Shown here piece by piece: positions 22,074-32,623 of a stretch of DNA of 64,000 bases; position 1 is the stretch's first letter, and each line of letters starts with the position of its first letter. The notes beneath the pieces are model-generated. The model was not told the origin of the DNA. It made no database searches and saw only the letters and a list, made by a program, of their open reading frames with translations. Origin of the DNA: Phytophthora quininea (Eukaryota > Oomycota > Peronosporomycetes > Peronosporales > Peronosporaceae). The DNA lies in contig JAAVTG010000057.1 of the NCBI GenBank assembly GCA_011947345.1, positions 62,001 through 126,000 of the forward strand, in the 5' to 3' direction. The position numbers and the translations under genes are program-made.

Positions 22074-22746
22074 TGATGATAGCGAAATCAACAGTGACAA
22101 CGACAGCAGTGAAGCCGATGATGAAGGCAATGGAAATAGTGATGGCGATGACGGCAAAGTCGAAGCCGTTCCGGAAAGCAACAGTATCGACGTCGACGAT
22201 GAAGAACCCACTCGTAAGAAGAGCGAGAATGAGGAACTGTCCTCAGAGTTCCGGCGTCTACGTCTTGCATGTCGTGCGCGTGAGATGACCCGTCGACGTT
22301 CCCTACTTTCGCATCTTCAGGAGGACGTAGCCACAGAAACTGCTCCGCGCCAGTCGACAGACACTCATCAAACCCCAAAGTACAAGCGACGACAAAGTCG
22401 TCGACACAGCAGCATCCGGATGGCAACAAAAGCAACCTCCAACTCGTCCGATGAAGAGATATCGGAATATCCCAGGCTGCGACGATCTGTCGACGAGTTT
22501 GGGTCTGCACGCCGTCGCCAATTCCACGTTAAAACTCGCGACCCGACTGCCGATTACGGCGACGATGACGACGACGAACAATATACGACTACCAACAGCA
22601 GCGGAATCGACGCTGTGGACGTCAAACAAATTGTCGGTATGAGTCAAGCAGAACGTGACGCTGCATTCCAGAAACTGCTATCTCAATACCTTGGGCTGTT
22701 GCAATGCTCGCCGGCAGAGGTGGCACGCCGGCTGCAGGTTAACTAA
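18982..22746 (+). CDS. Large IQ-motif protein with acidic/basic disordered tail
   Basis: Exon 1 is 18982-21338, the intron is 21339-21397 (59 nt) and exon 2 is 21398-22746, about 1,235 residues. Two breaks (near 19925, a T4 run, and near 20890) need one extra base each. The N-terminal part is helical and basic (ECARRRNQAGRRSS, KSRLKEKLAQSRRHAYLLR). IQFVWRRVREVVRSRRLRR is an IQ-type calmodulin-binding helix. A long Ser/Thr/Pro-rich region follows, then a run of 15 Asp (22036-22080), repeated RRRS basic patches, and a C-terminal helix (SQAERDAAFQKLLSQYLGL). The combination suggests a cytoskeletal or signalling scaffold, but I do not recognise the family. It is divergent from the GET2-like gene and ends 26 bases before the next start codon. 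Confidence 0.65.
22036..22080 (+). repeat. GAC/GAT triplet run encoding 15 Asp
   Basis: Twelve GAC codons are followed by three GAT codons within the IQ-motif protein. It is a typical expansion-prone microsatellite that stays in frame. Confidence 0.9.
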
Positions 22747-22772
22747 AACAAACAGTTCTTGTTCAATCAAGT

Positions 22773-24659
22773 ATGCTTCCCGCCGACGTCTACAAGCATT
22801 TACGAAAAGCCACGGAGTTGAAGCCAAACGAGTTGGTCCAGAGCAACCACTTCTCAACTGTGCCCAAGAGCGGAGAAATACACTTGTTCGCGATGAAATG
22901 CGAGCCGATTGAAGTCGAGCCGACGTGGTTGCCAGAACCCAAGACAGTATATGCGCTGGACAGCACCTTTCCCATTGTTAACAGAGACAATTCAGTCATT
23001 ACTCTTCAAGACGTTCACCGCTCTGACTACGAACGCGCCAGTGGGAAAATATCTTCTTCAGGGAAATGGACGATCCCTCTCGTCGACGGTGCTCCTGGAA
23101 TGGGAAAAACAACGTTCGGTCGGCATTACATTACGAGGTGCCGCGAAATGTGGGCGAGTGAGGGTAGCCGGGATGATTTTCACAATTTGCTGTCCAGGTG
23201 TCGTACTATTTCCCTTTCAAGACCGTCTCGTCCGTTGGCAGGAGTGAGGGTCACCCCAAAGGTTGTGAACGAGTTACTATCGAATGCTATCAGAAAAGAA
23301 TTGGAGCCTGGAATGTGGAGCTTGATATCACCACCATTTCTTGATTCGACCAAGGAGTACGTGAGAAAGCTTGTGGAACATTTGGGGCCTTTATTCATTG
23401 TTCTTGATGACATCGCCGATTGGTTTGATTTCCCATTTAACAAGTTCATCAAACCGCCAATTGAGGTTGACTACAAGGACATGCGCGATTCATTCATCTC
23501 GTTTTGCAACGATATCGTATGCAGACGCCCCAAGTATTTATCCTGATCGTTGGCAGCGCAGAATTTTTACGATACGTCCGAGAACGCCCCGAAAGTGACG
23601 ATGAACAGCTATTGCCCCGCTTGATCACTTTCGAATTCAAGCGGATCGCTTTTACAGACTGTCAGCTCCGGGCATTGAGTTTATTCTACGTTGCACTCGA
23701 ATCTCAACAGCTGGGGATAGTGAAGCCACATTACGAACTCGATGGAATTTAAACTCTGACGACGACATTGCAGAAGCAGCACGTGTTCTGCATGCCAAGT
23801 CGTGTGGCCATCCGCGGACATTCGTGCAATTGATGCTATTGTGCGAGACAGTCACTGCGTTAACGAAAATCGAACATCCCGAGCTGGAGGTGAGTAAAGT
23901 GCATCTCCAGAAATCGGTTTGCAAGAACCGCGCACTTTTAAGAGATTGGATTCTTGAAGGCAAGCCTGTTGACCTCACAGTTGGCTTTCGAGGCACAGTT
24001 GAAACGAAAAACGAGAAATCTCGTGTGGAAGTGGCAAACGTTCCCAAATTTCGTACAAGTTATTCCAACGAAGTCCAATGTCTGTTTCCAGCTATCTCCG
24101 AGATGGATTGGTACAGCATTACAGAGCATGAATTCGATGAAATGATTACTAGTAAACAACTATTGCAGCAGATAAACGATGAGTTAAAGGCAGTAGCGAG
24201 TATCCTGTAACTTGCTGGTACAAGCTCCCGGATGGCTGCGGTGTGGATGTACTAATGGCGACTCGCTTTCATGGAGCCCCGAATGGGAATGAGCGACAGA
24301 CAAAGCGCTTAAGGCTATCAAATGTGAAAACACAGTCGATGGGATTCGTCGTGAAGAACTATGGTTCGCAAAATGTTAATCTTGCCGCACTGACCGATGA
24401 ATGCCGAGAGTTTGATCAGATGTTCTACCTCCTTGACGATAAAACCAAGAGAGATTACGGCCCCATGAACAACATGCTTATTGTGCTCATTCTGAGTGCT
24501 GCAAGATTCGACGACAAAATTGCGCGTATCATTCAAGGCGATGGTAAAATGGACCACTTCATGTTGCTTGACTTGAGAACGTCTAAACAACGAGCGGAGT
24601 TGTTCGGATTCGAGGAAGGTACTGAAGAAAACGAGATCATCGATTTAATTGCTAGGTAG
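22773..24659 (+). CDS. P-loop NTPase of Crinkler (CRN)-associated type, three frame breaks
   Basis: It starts at ATG 22773 (MLPADVYKHL), only 26 bases after the previous stop. A Walker A motif reads GAPGMGKTTFG. A Walker B-like strand reads LFIVLDDIADWF. After a helical region the motif CGHPRTF appears, which resembles the (G)GHPRT block of the NTPase region found in many oomycete Crinkler proteins. The C-terminal third contains FRGTVETKNEKSRVEV, VTCWYKLPDGCGVDVLMATRF and a closing helical domain. Frame breaks near 23530 (a C run), 23750 and 24205 each need one extra base. I see no LFLAK-type N-terminus and no signal peptide, so it may be a CRN-related intracellular ATPase rather than a delivered effector. 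Real pseudogenisation cannot be excluded. Confidence 0.55.
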
Positions 24660-24725
24660 CGTACTAACAAATGTGTTAGTGGATTTATATCTTTAAAAAA
24701 AATAAAAATAAAGCAACCTCTGGAT

Positions 24726-25554
24726 CATGGTCGAGTGCTGGCTTCACATTGATTCGGCGTCACGTGTACAAATAACTTCAGGCGTCTGGACCAAAGCAGC
24801 ATGAACAATGTCAGTCGTATTGTCAACCTAATAAATGTGCATTAGAGCTCACTCGTATCGTGACAGGACAGACAGCGCCACCTCGTCCGTAGGCAACGCC
24901 CCTTTCAGAGAACCATTGCCAGAGTCGAGCCAATGGATTGAATTGATCTGTCCCACAAAGACAAATCAGCGTCCAAGTACTTTGTTCCATCGTGTGACGG
25001 ATCCACTTACCGCCGTGAAAAATTGCCGCGTGCTAGCAAACGCAGACCCTTGCCGTATCTGTCCATTGTTTGATCGCTTCTTGCTGAACGAATAGCGGAC
25101 AAGCTCGGTGACCAGTTGGTTCAACACGACGCCACCTTTACTGAAGCCTAGAAGGTGGATCGGCAACGCCGTCGACACTGTCACTTTAGACAATAAATAA
25201 ATAGTAGCAACACAGCATGAGTAAACGCTCGTCACACATAAAGTATAAGAAATCTTGTACTATACCTCCTTTCTTTTTCAGCATCTTCTGCGTGTTCTGC
25301 ATCAACGAGGCCAAGTGTTTGGCAGCGTAAGCTGTCGGGTCATCTGCACAATAAAAAAAATATAGTGTTAGCTCTTCAGCTTACAGTAACATCTTCTTGG
25401 CTTTCTACGTACATTCCATCGCCGCTCCAAATTCGCTGGTCTTGACAAAATTGTCGAAGCTGCTGTAGGCTCCATCGATGAGCCTTGTAGGTTGCACGAC
25501 CCACACATTGCAGGTCTCTCCAAACTTGTCGCTCAGTAGTTCAGCGACTGCTTC
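24726..25554 (-). pseudogene. Partial inverted duplicate of the C2orf69-like gene
   Basis: This stretch is the reverse complement of about 44531-45358, running from the middle of exon 3 to the middle of exon 7 of the gene at 44096-45648. The introns are included, so it arose by DNA copying and not through mRNA. The coding parts are almost identical: across an 89-codon stretch only one residue differs (Ser for Asn). Intron sequences are also nearly the same, so the copy is recent. It lacks the start, the first two exons and the end, so it cannot encode a full protein. Both breakpoints are abrupt, and I see no terminal repeats or target duplications there. The two copies lie about 20 kb apart in opposite orientation. 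Confidence 0.9.
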
Positions 25555-25670
25555 CTACGAAGCGCCAGGTTCGAAGCTCAGGGCGCCAAAAAGGAAATGA
25601 TAAGGTTTATGGGAAACGAATTGTTGCGATTACGAGGAGGTCAAGTTAGGTCGGATCAATGAAAACAAAG

Positions 25671-26691
25671 TCACTGCTGGAGCGCTGTGATGGACACGAA
25701 GGCGTTGGTGTCGCGGACAAATCGGCCCTTGACGCGTTGGCGCTTGGCGGCGCTGGCACGGCGGGTGTCGGAGATCGAAGGGTCTGGCTGCTTCGTCGCA
25801 AACGAACGCGTTTTCCTTTTAGCTTTCCCGCTAGGGACGCGGTTGTCTCGAGCGGGAGCCGGTACGAGGCACGGCGGGCCAACAAGCAGGTTGCTATTGA
25901 CTCCGATCGCCGGACGAGGTCCCGATCGAAGACCGTCGATTCGCACCGAGAAGTTCGGCACGAAGATCCGCGAGTCCAGCGTCGCAGGTGCAGGCTGTTT
26001 AGTCTGCACTGCGTCAGCCTTCTCCAGCTCCTTGAATAGCGAGGCCACGTTGTCCACCTCGAGCGCGTCGATCCAGTCACGCGTCTCTAAAGTTGTTTCC
26101 TGGTGAGCAGTGCCGTCCTCTAATGAAGAGAATAACTCTGCTACTAAATCGACGTTTTTGGCATCCTCATAATCCGCAACCGAGTACGTCGTCACAGGCT
26201 TTGACGACGTGTCCACTTCATCGCTAAATACGTCCAGCTCTTGCGAGTCGCACTTGCTGTCCACTGCCACTGGCGAGTGCACTTCCTTCTTCTCCTCTAG
26301 ACACGAGAACAGTTCGCTGATCTCCTCCACGTTCACGGCGTCGGCGTCCTCGACAAAGACGCCAAAGTCCACGCCCGAGGCTTCCTCCTGCTCCACACAC
26401 GAGAACAGCTCGCTGAGCTCGTCCACATGCAGCGAGTCCTGCTGTTCTTCGTCTTCACTTGTTCCTTCACTCTCCCTCCTCTGCAACTTGTCCCTGGTTA
26501 CGGGACAAGCAGCCTCAGAGCGCTCCACAGCTGGGACGCGTCAAAGTCGACGTCCGGAGCGCTCCGAGGCGACTGCCCGACGCCTAAGCGTCGAGAGTCT
26601 GGCCCCGTATGGCCATCGGGGCCCGCGTCTTGGGCCGCAAGCCCGTCATGGCTGCGAGTTGAGTAGTAGAGGCGACTGAGGCGGCGCTCAT
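25671..26691 (-). CDS. Acidic four-repeat protein with CCT-like basic C-terminus
   Basis: The main frame (26528-25671) has no ATG at its start. Upstream a 35-codon piece starts at ATG 26691 (MSAASVASTTQLAAMTGL) and is linked through a middle piece by two one-base breaks, so I take 26691 as the start. Four spaced copies of an acidic helix are visible: VDELSELFSCVE, VEEISELFSCLE, VDLVAELFSSLE and VDNVASLFKELE. The C-terminus reads GKAKRKTRSF and, about 20 residues later, KRQRVKGRFVRD. These two halves resemble a CCT motif (KRKTR-F ... R-(I/V)-KGRF), which in plants binds DNA and NF-Y proteins. The layout of acidic repeats plus a basic C-terminal motif suggests a transcription co-regulator, but that is inference. 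The CCT-like spacing is about four residues longer than usual. Confidence 0.55.
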
Positions 26692-27058
26692 CTTGTGAAC
26701 GCTCGGGTGGAAGACACGAAACGCTCTTAGGGGCAGAGTCTGGCTCGGTCGGGAGGCGACGCGAGCGAGGGGAAGAAGGGGCGGGGCGGCGGTCACGGAA
26801 CTCGGTCGAGACGGCCACACACGCGTTGGCTTCTTCTCTCGACAGGCGGCGGCGCTCGGACGGTTAAGACGTCAAGCTGGAAGGTTGGGAAATGAGCCAG
26901 TGAAGAAAGAATTGGGTAAAACCTTGTAAAATGTATAATACTGAATGACGTGTATTATACTGAATGTAAGTGTACCTGACTTGTGAGAGTTAATATTAGA
27001 ACCTCGAACGTGATTGGACGGAAATGAATGTCGTGAGTGATGGTCCCCTCGGTCAGTG
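26692..27058. other. Intergenic, upstream of CCT-like gene and downstream of zinc-repeat gene
   Basis: Both flanking genes are on the minus strand, so this interval holds the promoter of the first and the 3' end of the second. It is AT-rich around 26920-27010 (tgtaaaatgtataatactgaatgacgtgtattatactgaatg contains a near-repeat of tataatactgaatg and tattatactgaatg). No other gene is seen. Confidence 0.4.
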
Positions 27059-27920
27059 TTACCCTTGCAGACACGCGCGTCGGTGCCGGATGCAGAGCCC
27101 GCCCTTGCGAGCCGCCTGGAAGCACTCGGGCGCGTTGCAGCGCTTGCCGCCTCCGTGACTGTAGCAGAAGCCTCCGGCTTGCGCGGACTTGGCGCAGAGC
27201 TGGTGCGAGCAGCGTTTGCCTCCCTGCGAAAGCACACACGAACTGTCAGCAACCTTGAACCAAGACCTCAATACCAAGCAATACTTACTCCATGCGCTAT
27301 GCAGAAGCCGCCGCCATGGGCGCAGCGCGCGCAGCCGTCGATTTTGCACTGCTGGCGGCCGCCGTGGCTCATGCAGAAGCCCTTGCGACGCGCCACGCTG
27401 CCGCAGCCAGCCACCTTGCACTTGCTGCCGCCGCCGTGGGCTTTGCACCGCCCCCAGACTGCGCCACTGTCAGGCAGCCGTCAAAGTTGCAGCGCTTGCC
27501 GCCGCCGTGTCGGATGCAGAAGCCTCCCGATAGCGCGTACTTGACACAGTCGACGATGCCGCATTGGCGGCGGTGGTGCATGCTCTTGCTGCGGTCGGAG
27601 TGCTGCGTCAGTGGAGACGTCTCGACGGATAGCAAGTCCTGCAAAGCCAGCGGTCGTCGCGTCTTCAGGTTTGCAATGCGTGTAGGAGCACTTTGCAGCA
27701 TTGCAGTCATGCTGGGACTGGTCGGAGAGCCCGCCGGCGACTTGAAGACCACGGAGCTAGGACTCGCCTCAGGGGTGACCGGACTCATAGGGATGATCGT
27801 CGACTGCAGTGGTGGCAGGATGTTGTTGAAGGCATTGCCATTCCAATTGCCGAGCAGCGCTCGGATGCCCGGTAGACGCACTGGGACGACGATGTTGTGG
27901 CGACCAGGGAGGTGTGGCAT
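27059..27920 (-). CDS. Cys/His zinc-repeat protein (six GGxC-x2-HGG units)
   Basis: Exon 1 runs from 27920 (or further upstream, since the frame is open to 28163) to 27299. The intron is 27224-27298 (75 nt, gtaagt...cgcag) and exon 2 is 27223-27059. Six consecutive units have the pattern C-x4-C-x3-A-x2-G-G-x-C-x2-H-G-G-G-x-R/K-C, for example CNAPECFQAARKGGLCIRH. The same repeat flanks WRKY domains in some plant proteins and occurs alone in oomycete nuclear proteins. There is no WRKY domain here. In the second unit the frame breaks in a G5 run where G6 is needed (near 27470), and the third and fourth units then read correctly. The N-terminal half is Pro/Ser-rich. Role: probable zinc-binding DNA or protein interaction factor. 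The start is uncertain because upstream frames lack an ATG. Confidence 0.65.
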
Positions 27921-28163
27921 CGACGTCTGCGTGGCAAAGTCGGTCAGGATGGTCGCAGTGATTTTGGCCGACAGCGTGTGCGTGTAGGTTTTGCTGTTGG
28001 TACTGCGCGCGGATGCCCATGGGGTTGAGAGGGAGCGTGGCGAGTGGTGGCGTGTATTGCGCAGAAGGCAAATAAGATAATGAGACGACCGGCGGGCCTC
28101 GACGGATGGCCTGTAGACGCGGCTCACATCGACGATGCGCGGGGAGGAGCGCGTATCCGGCAC

Positions 28164-29930
28164 TCGGATCTTGCGCGCGCTCGCTCGGAGAAGCCTCTGC
28201 GGGGGTCAGCGTATCAATGTAGTTAAACTAGCAGCAGTAGCGACACGAAGGCCGGCCACTACGCCTGACCGGAGCCGCTTGTGGACGCCATCGATGTAGT
28301 CGGTTCTTGACGTTCGATGCGTTGGTGCTACGACGAACTGCACGGCCTGCATGGTGAAGCTACAGTACCCGAGTCGGGATGTATGGCGGCAGCTCAAGCA
28401 TGCGAAGATGAGAGCGGATGTGCTGATGCCGATTGCTGGCCCCGGAGCCATTCACGCCGTGTTACAACCAGCACACCGCCGAAAATTCGTGGGCGCTCTC
28501 GGTGGTGATCATTTCACGTCTTAGCGGTGCTGCTACCGTGGCAAGTTGAAGTGGGACCGACAGCGGCCAATCGCCGTCGCCGCGCTGCTTCGTTTGCTGT
28601 GTTCGACTCGACTACCACACGGCCAGTCATCACAACACCGAAATGGCAGCGCTTCAGCCTGTGCGCGCTGCAAAAGTTCTTAAAGCTCGCGATGGTCGGA
28701 AGCTGAAAGTTGGTCGCCGTTTACAAGGTAGAGCATCTTTACGTAGAAGCCTACTTGGCGTCGGAAGGTGCTGCACGTTTGTTGTAGTGCTTTGGGTGTC
28801 CACAGATGTCCAAGGCTACGATCCTGTCGGTGCGTTGTTCAACCGTGTCCGTCACCAAGAACGCCGCTCGAACTCGCCGAAGGGATGAAGCGTCGCGGGA
28901 CACTCGGCACTTCAACGAGCCTGAGTTTGCTTGCGCTGGTCAAGGCAAAGACATATTGGCTGCTTGTCATGGAGATGTCCACTTTCAAGCGAAAAACTCG
29001 TTAAAATGCACCTGTGAAATGTAATACATAATTTTGAACTTGAAGTTGAAACCTGCAAAAGATAATGTGTTGGTTTTGAGGCTGCTAGCGTCAACTGGGT
29101 CGGATAACTCGTTGCTGGTCAGGCGCGAAGAGGCGGACGGCGTTACTCCGCTCCGAATCGCATTCGTGTCGCCCCGAAGCGATCAGCAGCTCGACTGCAG
29201 TTGTCCATAGTGGCATCTCGACTGGCTGTTGTGAATATTTCCGCTGCCCAGCCGCCGAGTATGCGGGTCCCAACAAGCGCACAACAAGAAAATCTGGCGT
29301 GGTGCACCTGTCACCGATGGCCACTCTCGACTAACCGCGTCGCTGTGTTGTTACAGACTGGAGCTGGTTCGAAAGCGAAGCCCATAGCTTCCACGCTGCT
29401 ACCGGCGACCGGGATCTTGGAACGCGTTACTTTCGCTACCCAAACGGCTTTAGAAGTGTGTCTTCTTTGGATATTTTAGCTGTCACCGCTGTAGCACTTG
29501 CCGTCACGAGCGGTCCATTGGTCTTCGTGTTGATTTTCCCACTACGAGGTGCATCGTAGTTGGCCTCAAGTGCTGAAAACAAATCCACAGCACGACGTTC
29601 TCGGTGTGAATAGACGTCGAACTTGATCACCGTGCTATGTTGCCAAGTGTGCAGAGGTCGGGAGGCACAAATGCTGGCGTTCGAGCCAGCTGCATCAGTC
29701 GCTTGAAGTCGTTGAGCTGTTGTGTTTGGTATGTCATTCAGTTGAATCCTTTCGACAGAGTAGAGCGTTTTCCACACAACACAAGCTTGCTATGGCAAAA
29801 GACTGCAAGGTTGCTTCTGAAGAATGGTGTATTTTGTTTTTGACATCGTGTAGGGGGCCTTCGGTTAGCTCTCTAATAAAAATGGTATAGCGATGCGAGA
29901 TCGGCTATCAGGTTTGCGCTCGACGGCCCT
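28164..29930. other. 1.8 kb without recognisable genes
   Basis: The GC-rich part (28200-28900) contains overlapping frames on both strands of 60-81 codons. One plus-strand piece (KMRADVLMPIAGPGAIHAVL, near 28405-28465) is fluent but short and has no family I recognise. From 28900 to 29900 the sequence is mixed, with frames up to 113 codons and no domain. It may contain the promoters of the zinc-repeat gene (left) and the 3' end of the next minus-strand gene (right), plus decayed transposon sequence. I see no RNA gene. Confidence 0.4.
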
Positions 29931-30793
29931 CTAGGCCAGCAGAATGGTCTGCAGGAACTCAATGTCGTCGTCGCTCCACGTCTCGCGTTCAGCGCCGCAC
30001 GGGACGATCGGCATGTAGCCAAAGTTGCAGCTCAAGCTGGTGCTGTCGTCGACCTCCTCGTCCTTGAGGTCGGGCATGGCGAGCGCACCGGTTGGGATGG
30101 GGATGTTCAGGAACGAGTCGGGCGTAAAGTCGTCGATGCCCGTAGGGGTCGACTCGTCTTCTTTGTCGCCGGTGGTCGCCGAAGCAGCCTGAAGCACGGC
30201 CGCAGTCTTGTGGTACGAGGTCGTCGGGATCGAGACGGCTTCGGTTGTCAAAGGCTGCTGGAACAGCGTCATCATGGACGAGTCGAGGCCGGTGGTAGCG
30301 TCCAGCAAGAACGGGGCGTCGTCGTCGGCACCTGAATCGGCGGCGCCAATCCAGATGTCGGGGTTGCACTGTTGGAACCCGCCGCGAGCAGATGCAGCGG
30401 GTGGTGCTGCGGCAGCGGAATGCCCAGCGTCTTCTGCTGCTGGTGCTCGTAGAAGAGCTGCTGCGCGACGGCCATGGAGACCTGCTTCTTGAGCACAGCC
30501 CGGCGCTGTGATCGCTCACGACGACGAATCGCGTGTACCGTTTGGTATTTGCGGTCGCTGCGACGCTGGATCAAGTTCTGCTTGATCCGGTGCTCCTCGC
30601 ACAGCGAGTGGGCGTCGCCGTTGCGCTTGAGCGTGCGTTCGTTGAAACACTTGCCGGTCTTGTACTGGCACTTGCCGTAGTACGGACGCTTGGCCGCGGG
30701 TTCATCATTCGCACTGTCGACAGCAGCCTCAGACGCGCGCTTGTTGGAGCGAGCGAGCTGATTGGAAGTGGTCGAGTTGGGGGTTGCCATCAT
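29931..30793 (-). CDS. Basic putative nuclear protein with C/H motif
   Basis: It starts at ATG 30793 or 30790 (MMATPNSTTSNQLARSNKRA). The frame upstream is open but has no convincing coding character. Near the N-terminus KCQYKTGKCFNERTLKRNGD is followed by SLCEEHRIKQN, giving a C-x6-C ... C-x2-H pattern that could bind one zinc. Then comes a strongly basic stretch (QRRSDRKYQTVHAIRRRERS) and a Gln-rich helix. A frame break near 30380 (one base missing) leads into the acidic C-terminal half, which is rich in Asp, Ser and Thr and ends SDDDIEFLQTILLA. A basic DNA-contact-like region plus an acidic tail suggests a transcription regulator. I know similar proteins only as uncharacterised oomycete proteins. 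Length is about 286 residues. Confidence 0.55.
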
Positions 30794-31144
30794 TTTCGGA
30801 AGTGAGTTAAGCCAGGAAAAGAGGAACTGAGGTTGCTCAACTTGCACAGGACTCGCGGTTGGACCTGCGGTGCTGTACGTGCTGTTGTAGTGGGTGGAGT
30901 CTGCTCCGCTTGGCTGGGCAGATGGCAGGCAAAGGCGAATTGCAAACTGGGTGTCCAGCTGGCGACTTGATTGCCGCACGCACTTGCAGCAAGCGGTAGC
31001 AGCCTGTACCTGGCAGAGACTACCACGACAGACTCGCACACTATTCTCGTGGTTTGCTATGAATATCTATCTATCCCTACTGGTATTATTGCGCGGCTTC
31101 GGTCAAAAATAACGTTCGGGTGTGAAATAGCAAATCGAGTTCTT
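30794..31144. other. Upstream region of the basic nuclear protein gene
   Basis: This interval likely holds the promoter and 5' leader of the minus-strand gene. It contains an in-frame extension of that gene without an ATG of good context, and an AT-rich patch at 31060-31130. No separate gene is seen. Confidence 0.35.
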
Positions 31145-32623
31145 CTACGAATTCGATCCATGTACATCGCATCGCTTTAGTTTCTCTGGATGAAGCTGAG
31201 AGTCTTTACCCAGTTTGGCGACTACAACGAAGACCAAAGATAGTTGAGCCATATACACTTTTTGCCGGCAAGAATTTAGCAGGTCGTAAGGACATACTAC
31301 CATCGAGGACGACGTGGAGGCCACCTGGCAGAACTCTACACGCGCAGATGGTCTGGGCAATTGCGGAGACCGCAGGCGGAGAGCCGCAACGACGTGCCTG
31401 CTGGAGAGCATTCGCAACGTCGCGTTACGTCTGCCGCGTTCCTCGGGTTTGAAGTGAACCGCCACCAGCTTCTCGTGGAAATGATCTCGTAGTGAGATAG
31501 GGACCAATCTCATTGAGAAAGCAAGCGCTTGATGGCGTTCGCAATGGCATGGATAGACTTCGAGGACGCCACCACGTGCAGGTCATAGATCCCTGACTCA
31601 TTATGTTAAAAAAGAGCTCGAAGACGATGAGCATCAGATCGCAGAGACGCGATCTACAGTGAAATGACCATCGAGGACCAAATCCAAACGTGCTGCTCCA
31701 CGAGCGGTCTATCCAAACCACGTTGCTCGTCTGCCCTTTACAGCAATGAGTTGCGGTGGCTCGTCTCGTTTCCAGTTGCTGGTTCCCTGCTGCTTGACGG
31801 GGAGTCCACAAGTCGTGTTACCTTGCGACCACCTGGAAGTCACTAGGCGCCGTCGGTTGCAGCGAAATACACTGCCATCAGGGCATTTCAACAGTCACCA
31901 CAATTGCAGACCCAGTAGGCCTAAAGTAGTCACTTTTGTATGACTGCAAAGCTCGTCATGTTGCCACCATTGCCAGCAATGCAATGCAACGCCTCGTACG
32001 CTGTTTCTAGCAGATTTTTTAGAATGATTTCGATGCACCGACATCTCCTCTGGAAGCGTATCATCAGCTTGTTGAGCTTGAATTCAAGAGTACAGTTCAG
32101 TCAATCTCGGCCACCGCAATTGAAGGGAATTCGTTAAGCATCTGCGAGTATGGAGTCGGGTTCGCTCAACGTGATGTACAGTACTTTCCTTCCTGATAGA
32201 CGTACCCAAGTCGGTCTCATTGGAAAGGCTCATTAATACCTTTTGATGCACGCTGCTGTTGCGTACCACCACAAGTACAGATACTGTGGTGGATACAGTA
32301 CTAACAGTAATGTAGTAGCGATGCAGAGCGTCTATTCCACTTTCGTCAGCTAACCAGTCTGACTAGTGCAATGCCTTGTCTGGTTGGTTTGAGGGAGCAA
32401 TGTCCTTTCCAATCCATTTGCTACGTGGACGAGCACGCACACTGACTTGCAACTGGATACTAGTACTCTTCAGCGACTTGCAACGTATGTATTATCGCTG
32501 TTTCAAAAGTATCCATGTAATCTTGTCCTATTGATTGGAAGTTAAACGTAGAACATTTTTGGCGAAAAATATCGAAGCGCTTTTGCTTGTCAAACTTGGC
32601 GAGCCCACGAGTACCTCTGCTCC
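31145..32623. other. Unassigned 1.5 kb, probably decayed sequence
   Basis: Frames up to 128 codons occur on the minus strand at 31425-31811 and 31145-31513, but they overlap in different phases and carry no motif I recognise. The piece around 31560-31590 (minus strand) reads LHVVASSKSIHAIANAIKRLL in one frame and could be a remnant of a former gene. From 32100 to 32600 only short frames exist. The last 100 bases should contain the promoter of the cupin-like gene. Confidence 0.4.

Noticed and set aside
22011..22211. Minus-strand Ser-rich frame opposite the Asp run
   Set aside because: It is a mirror of the GAC repeat with no start context or domain.
24835..25095. Plus-strand 86-codon frame shared with 44989-45249 as a conserved small gene
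   Set aside because: Its conservation is explained by the recent duplication, and it is antisense to the C2orf69-like exons and introns.
25560..25600. tRNA T-arm-like ggttcgaagct
   Set aside because: No matching acceptor stem, D-arm or anticodon arm could be placed around it.
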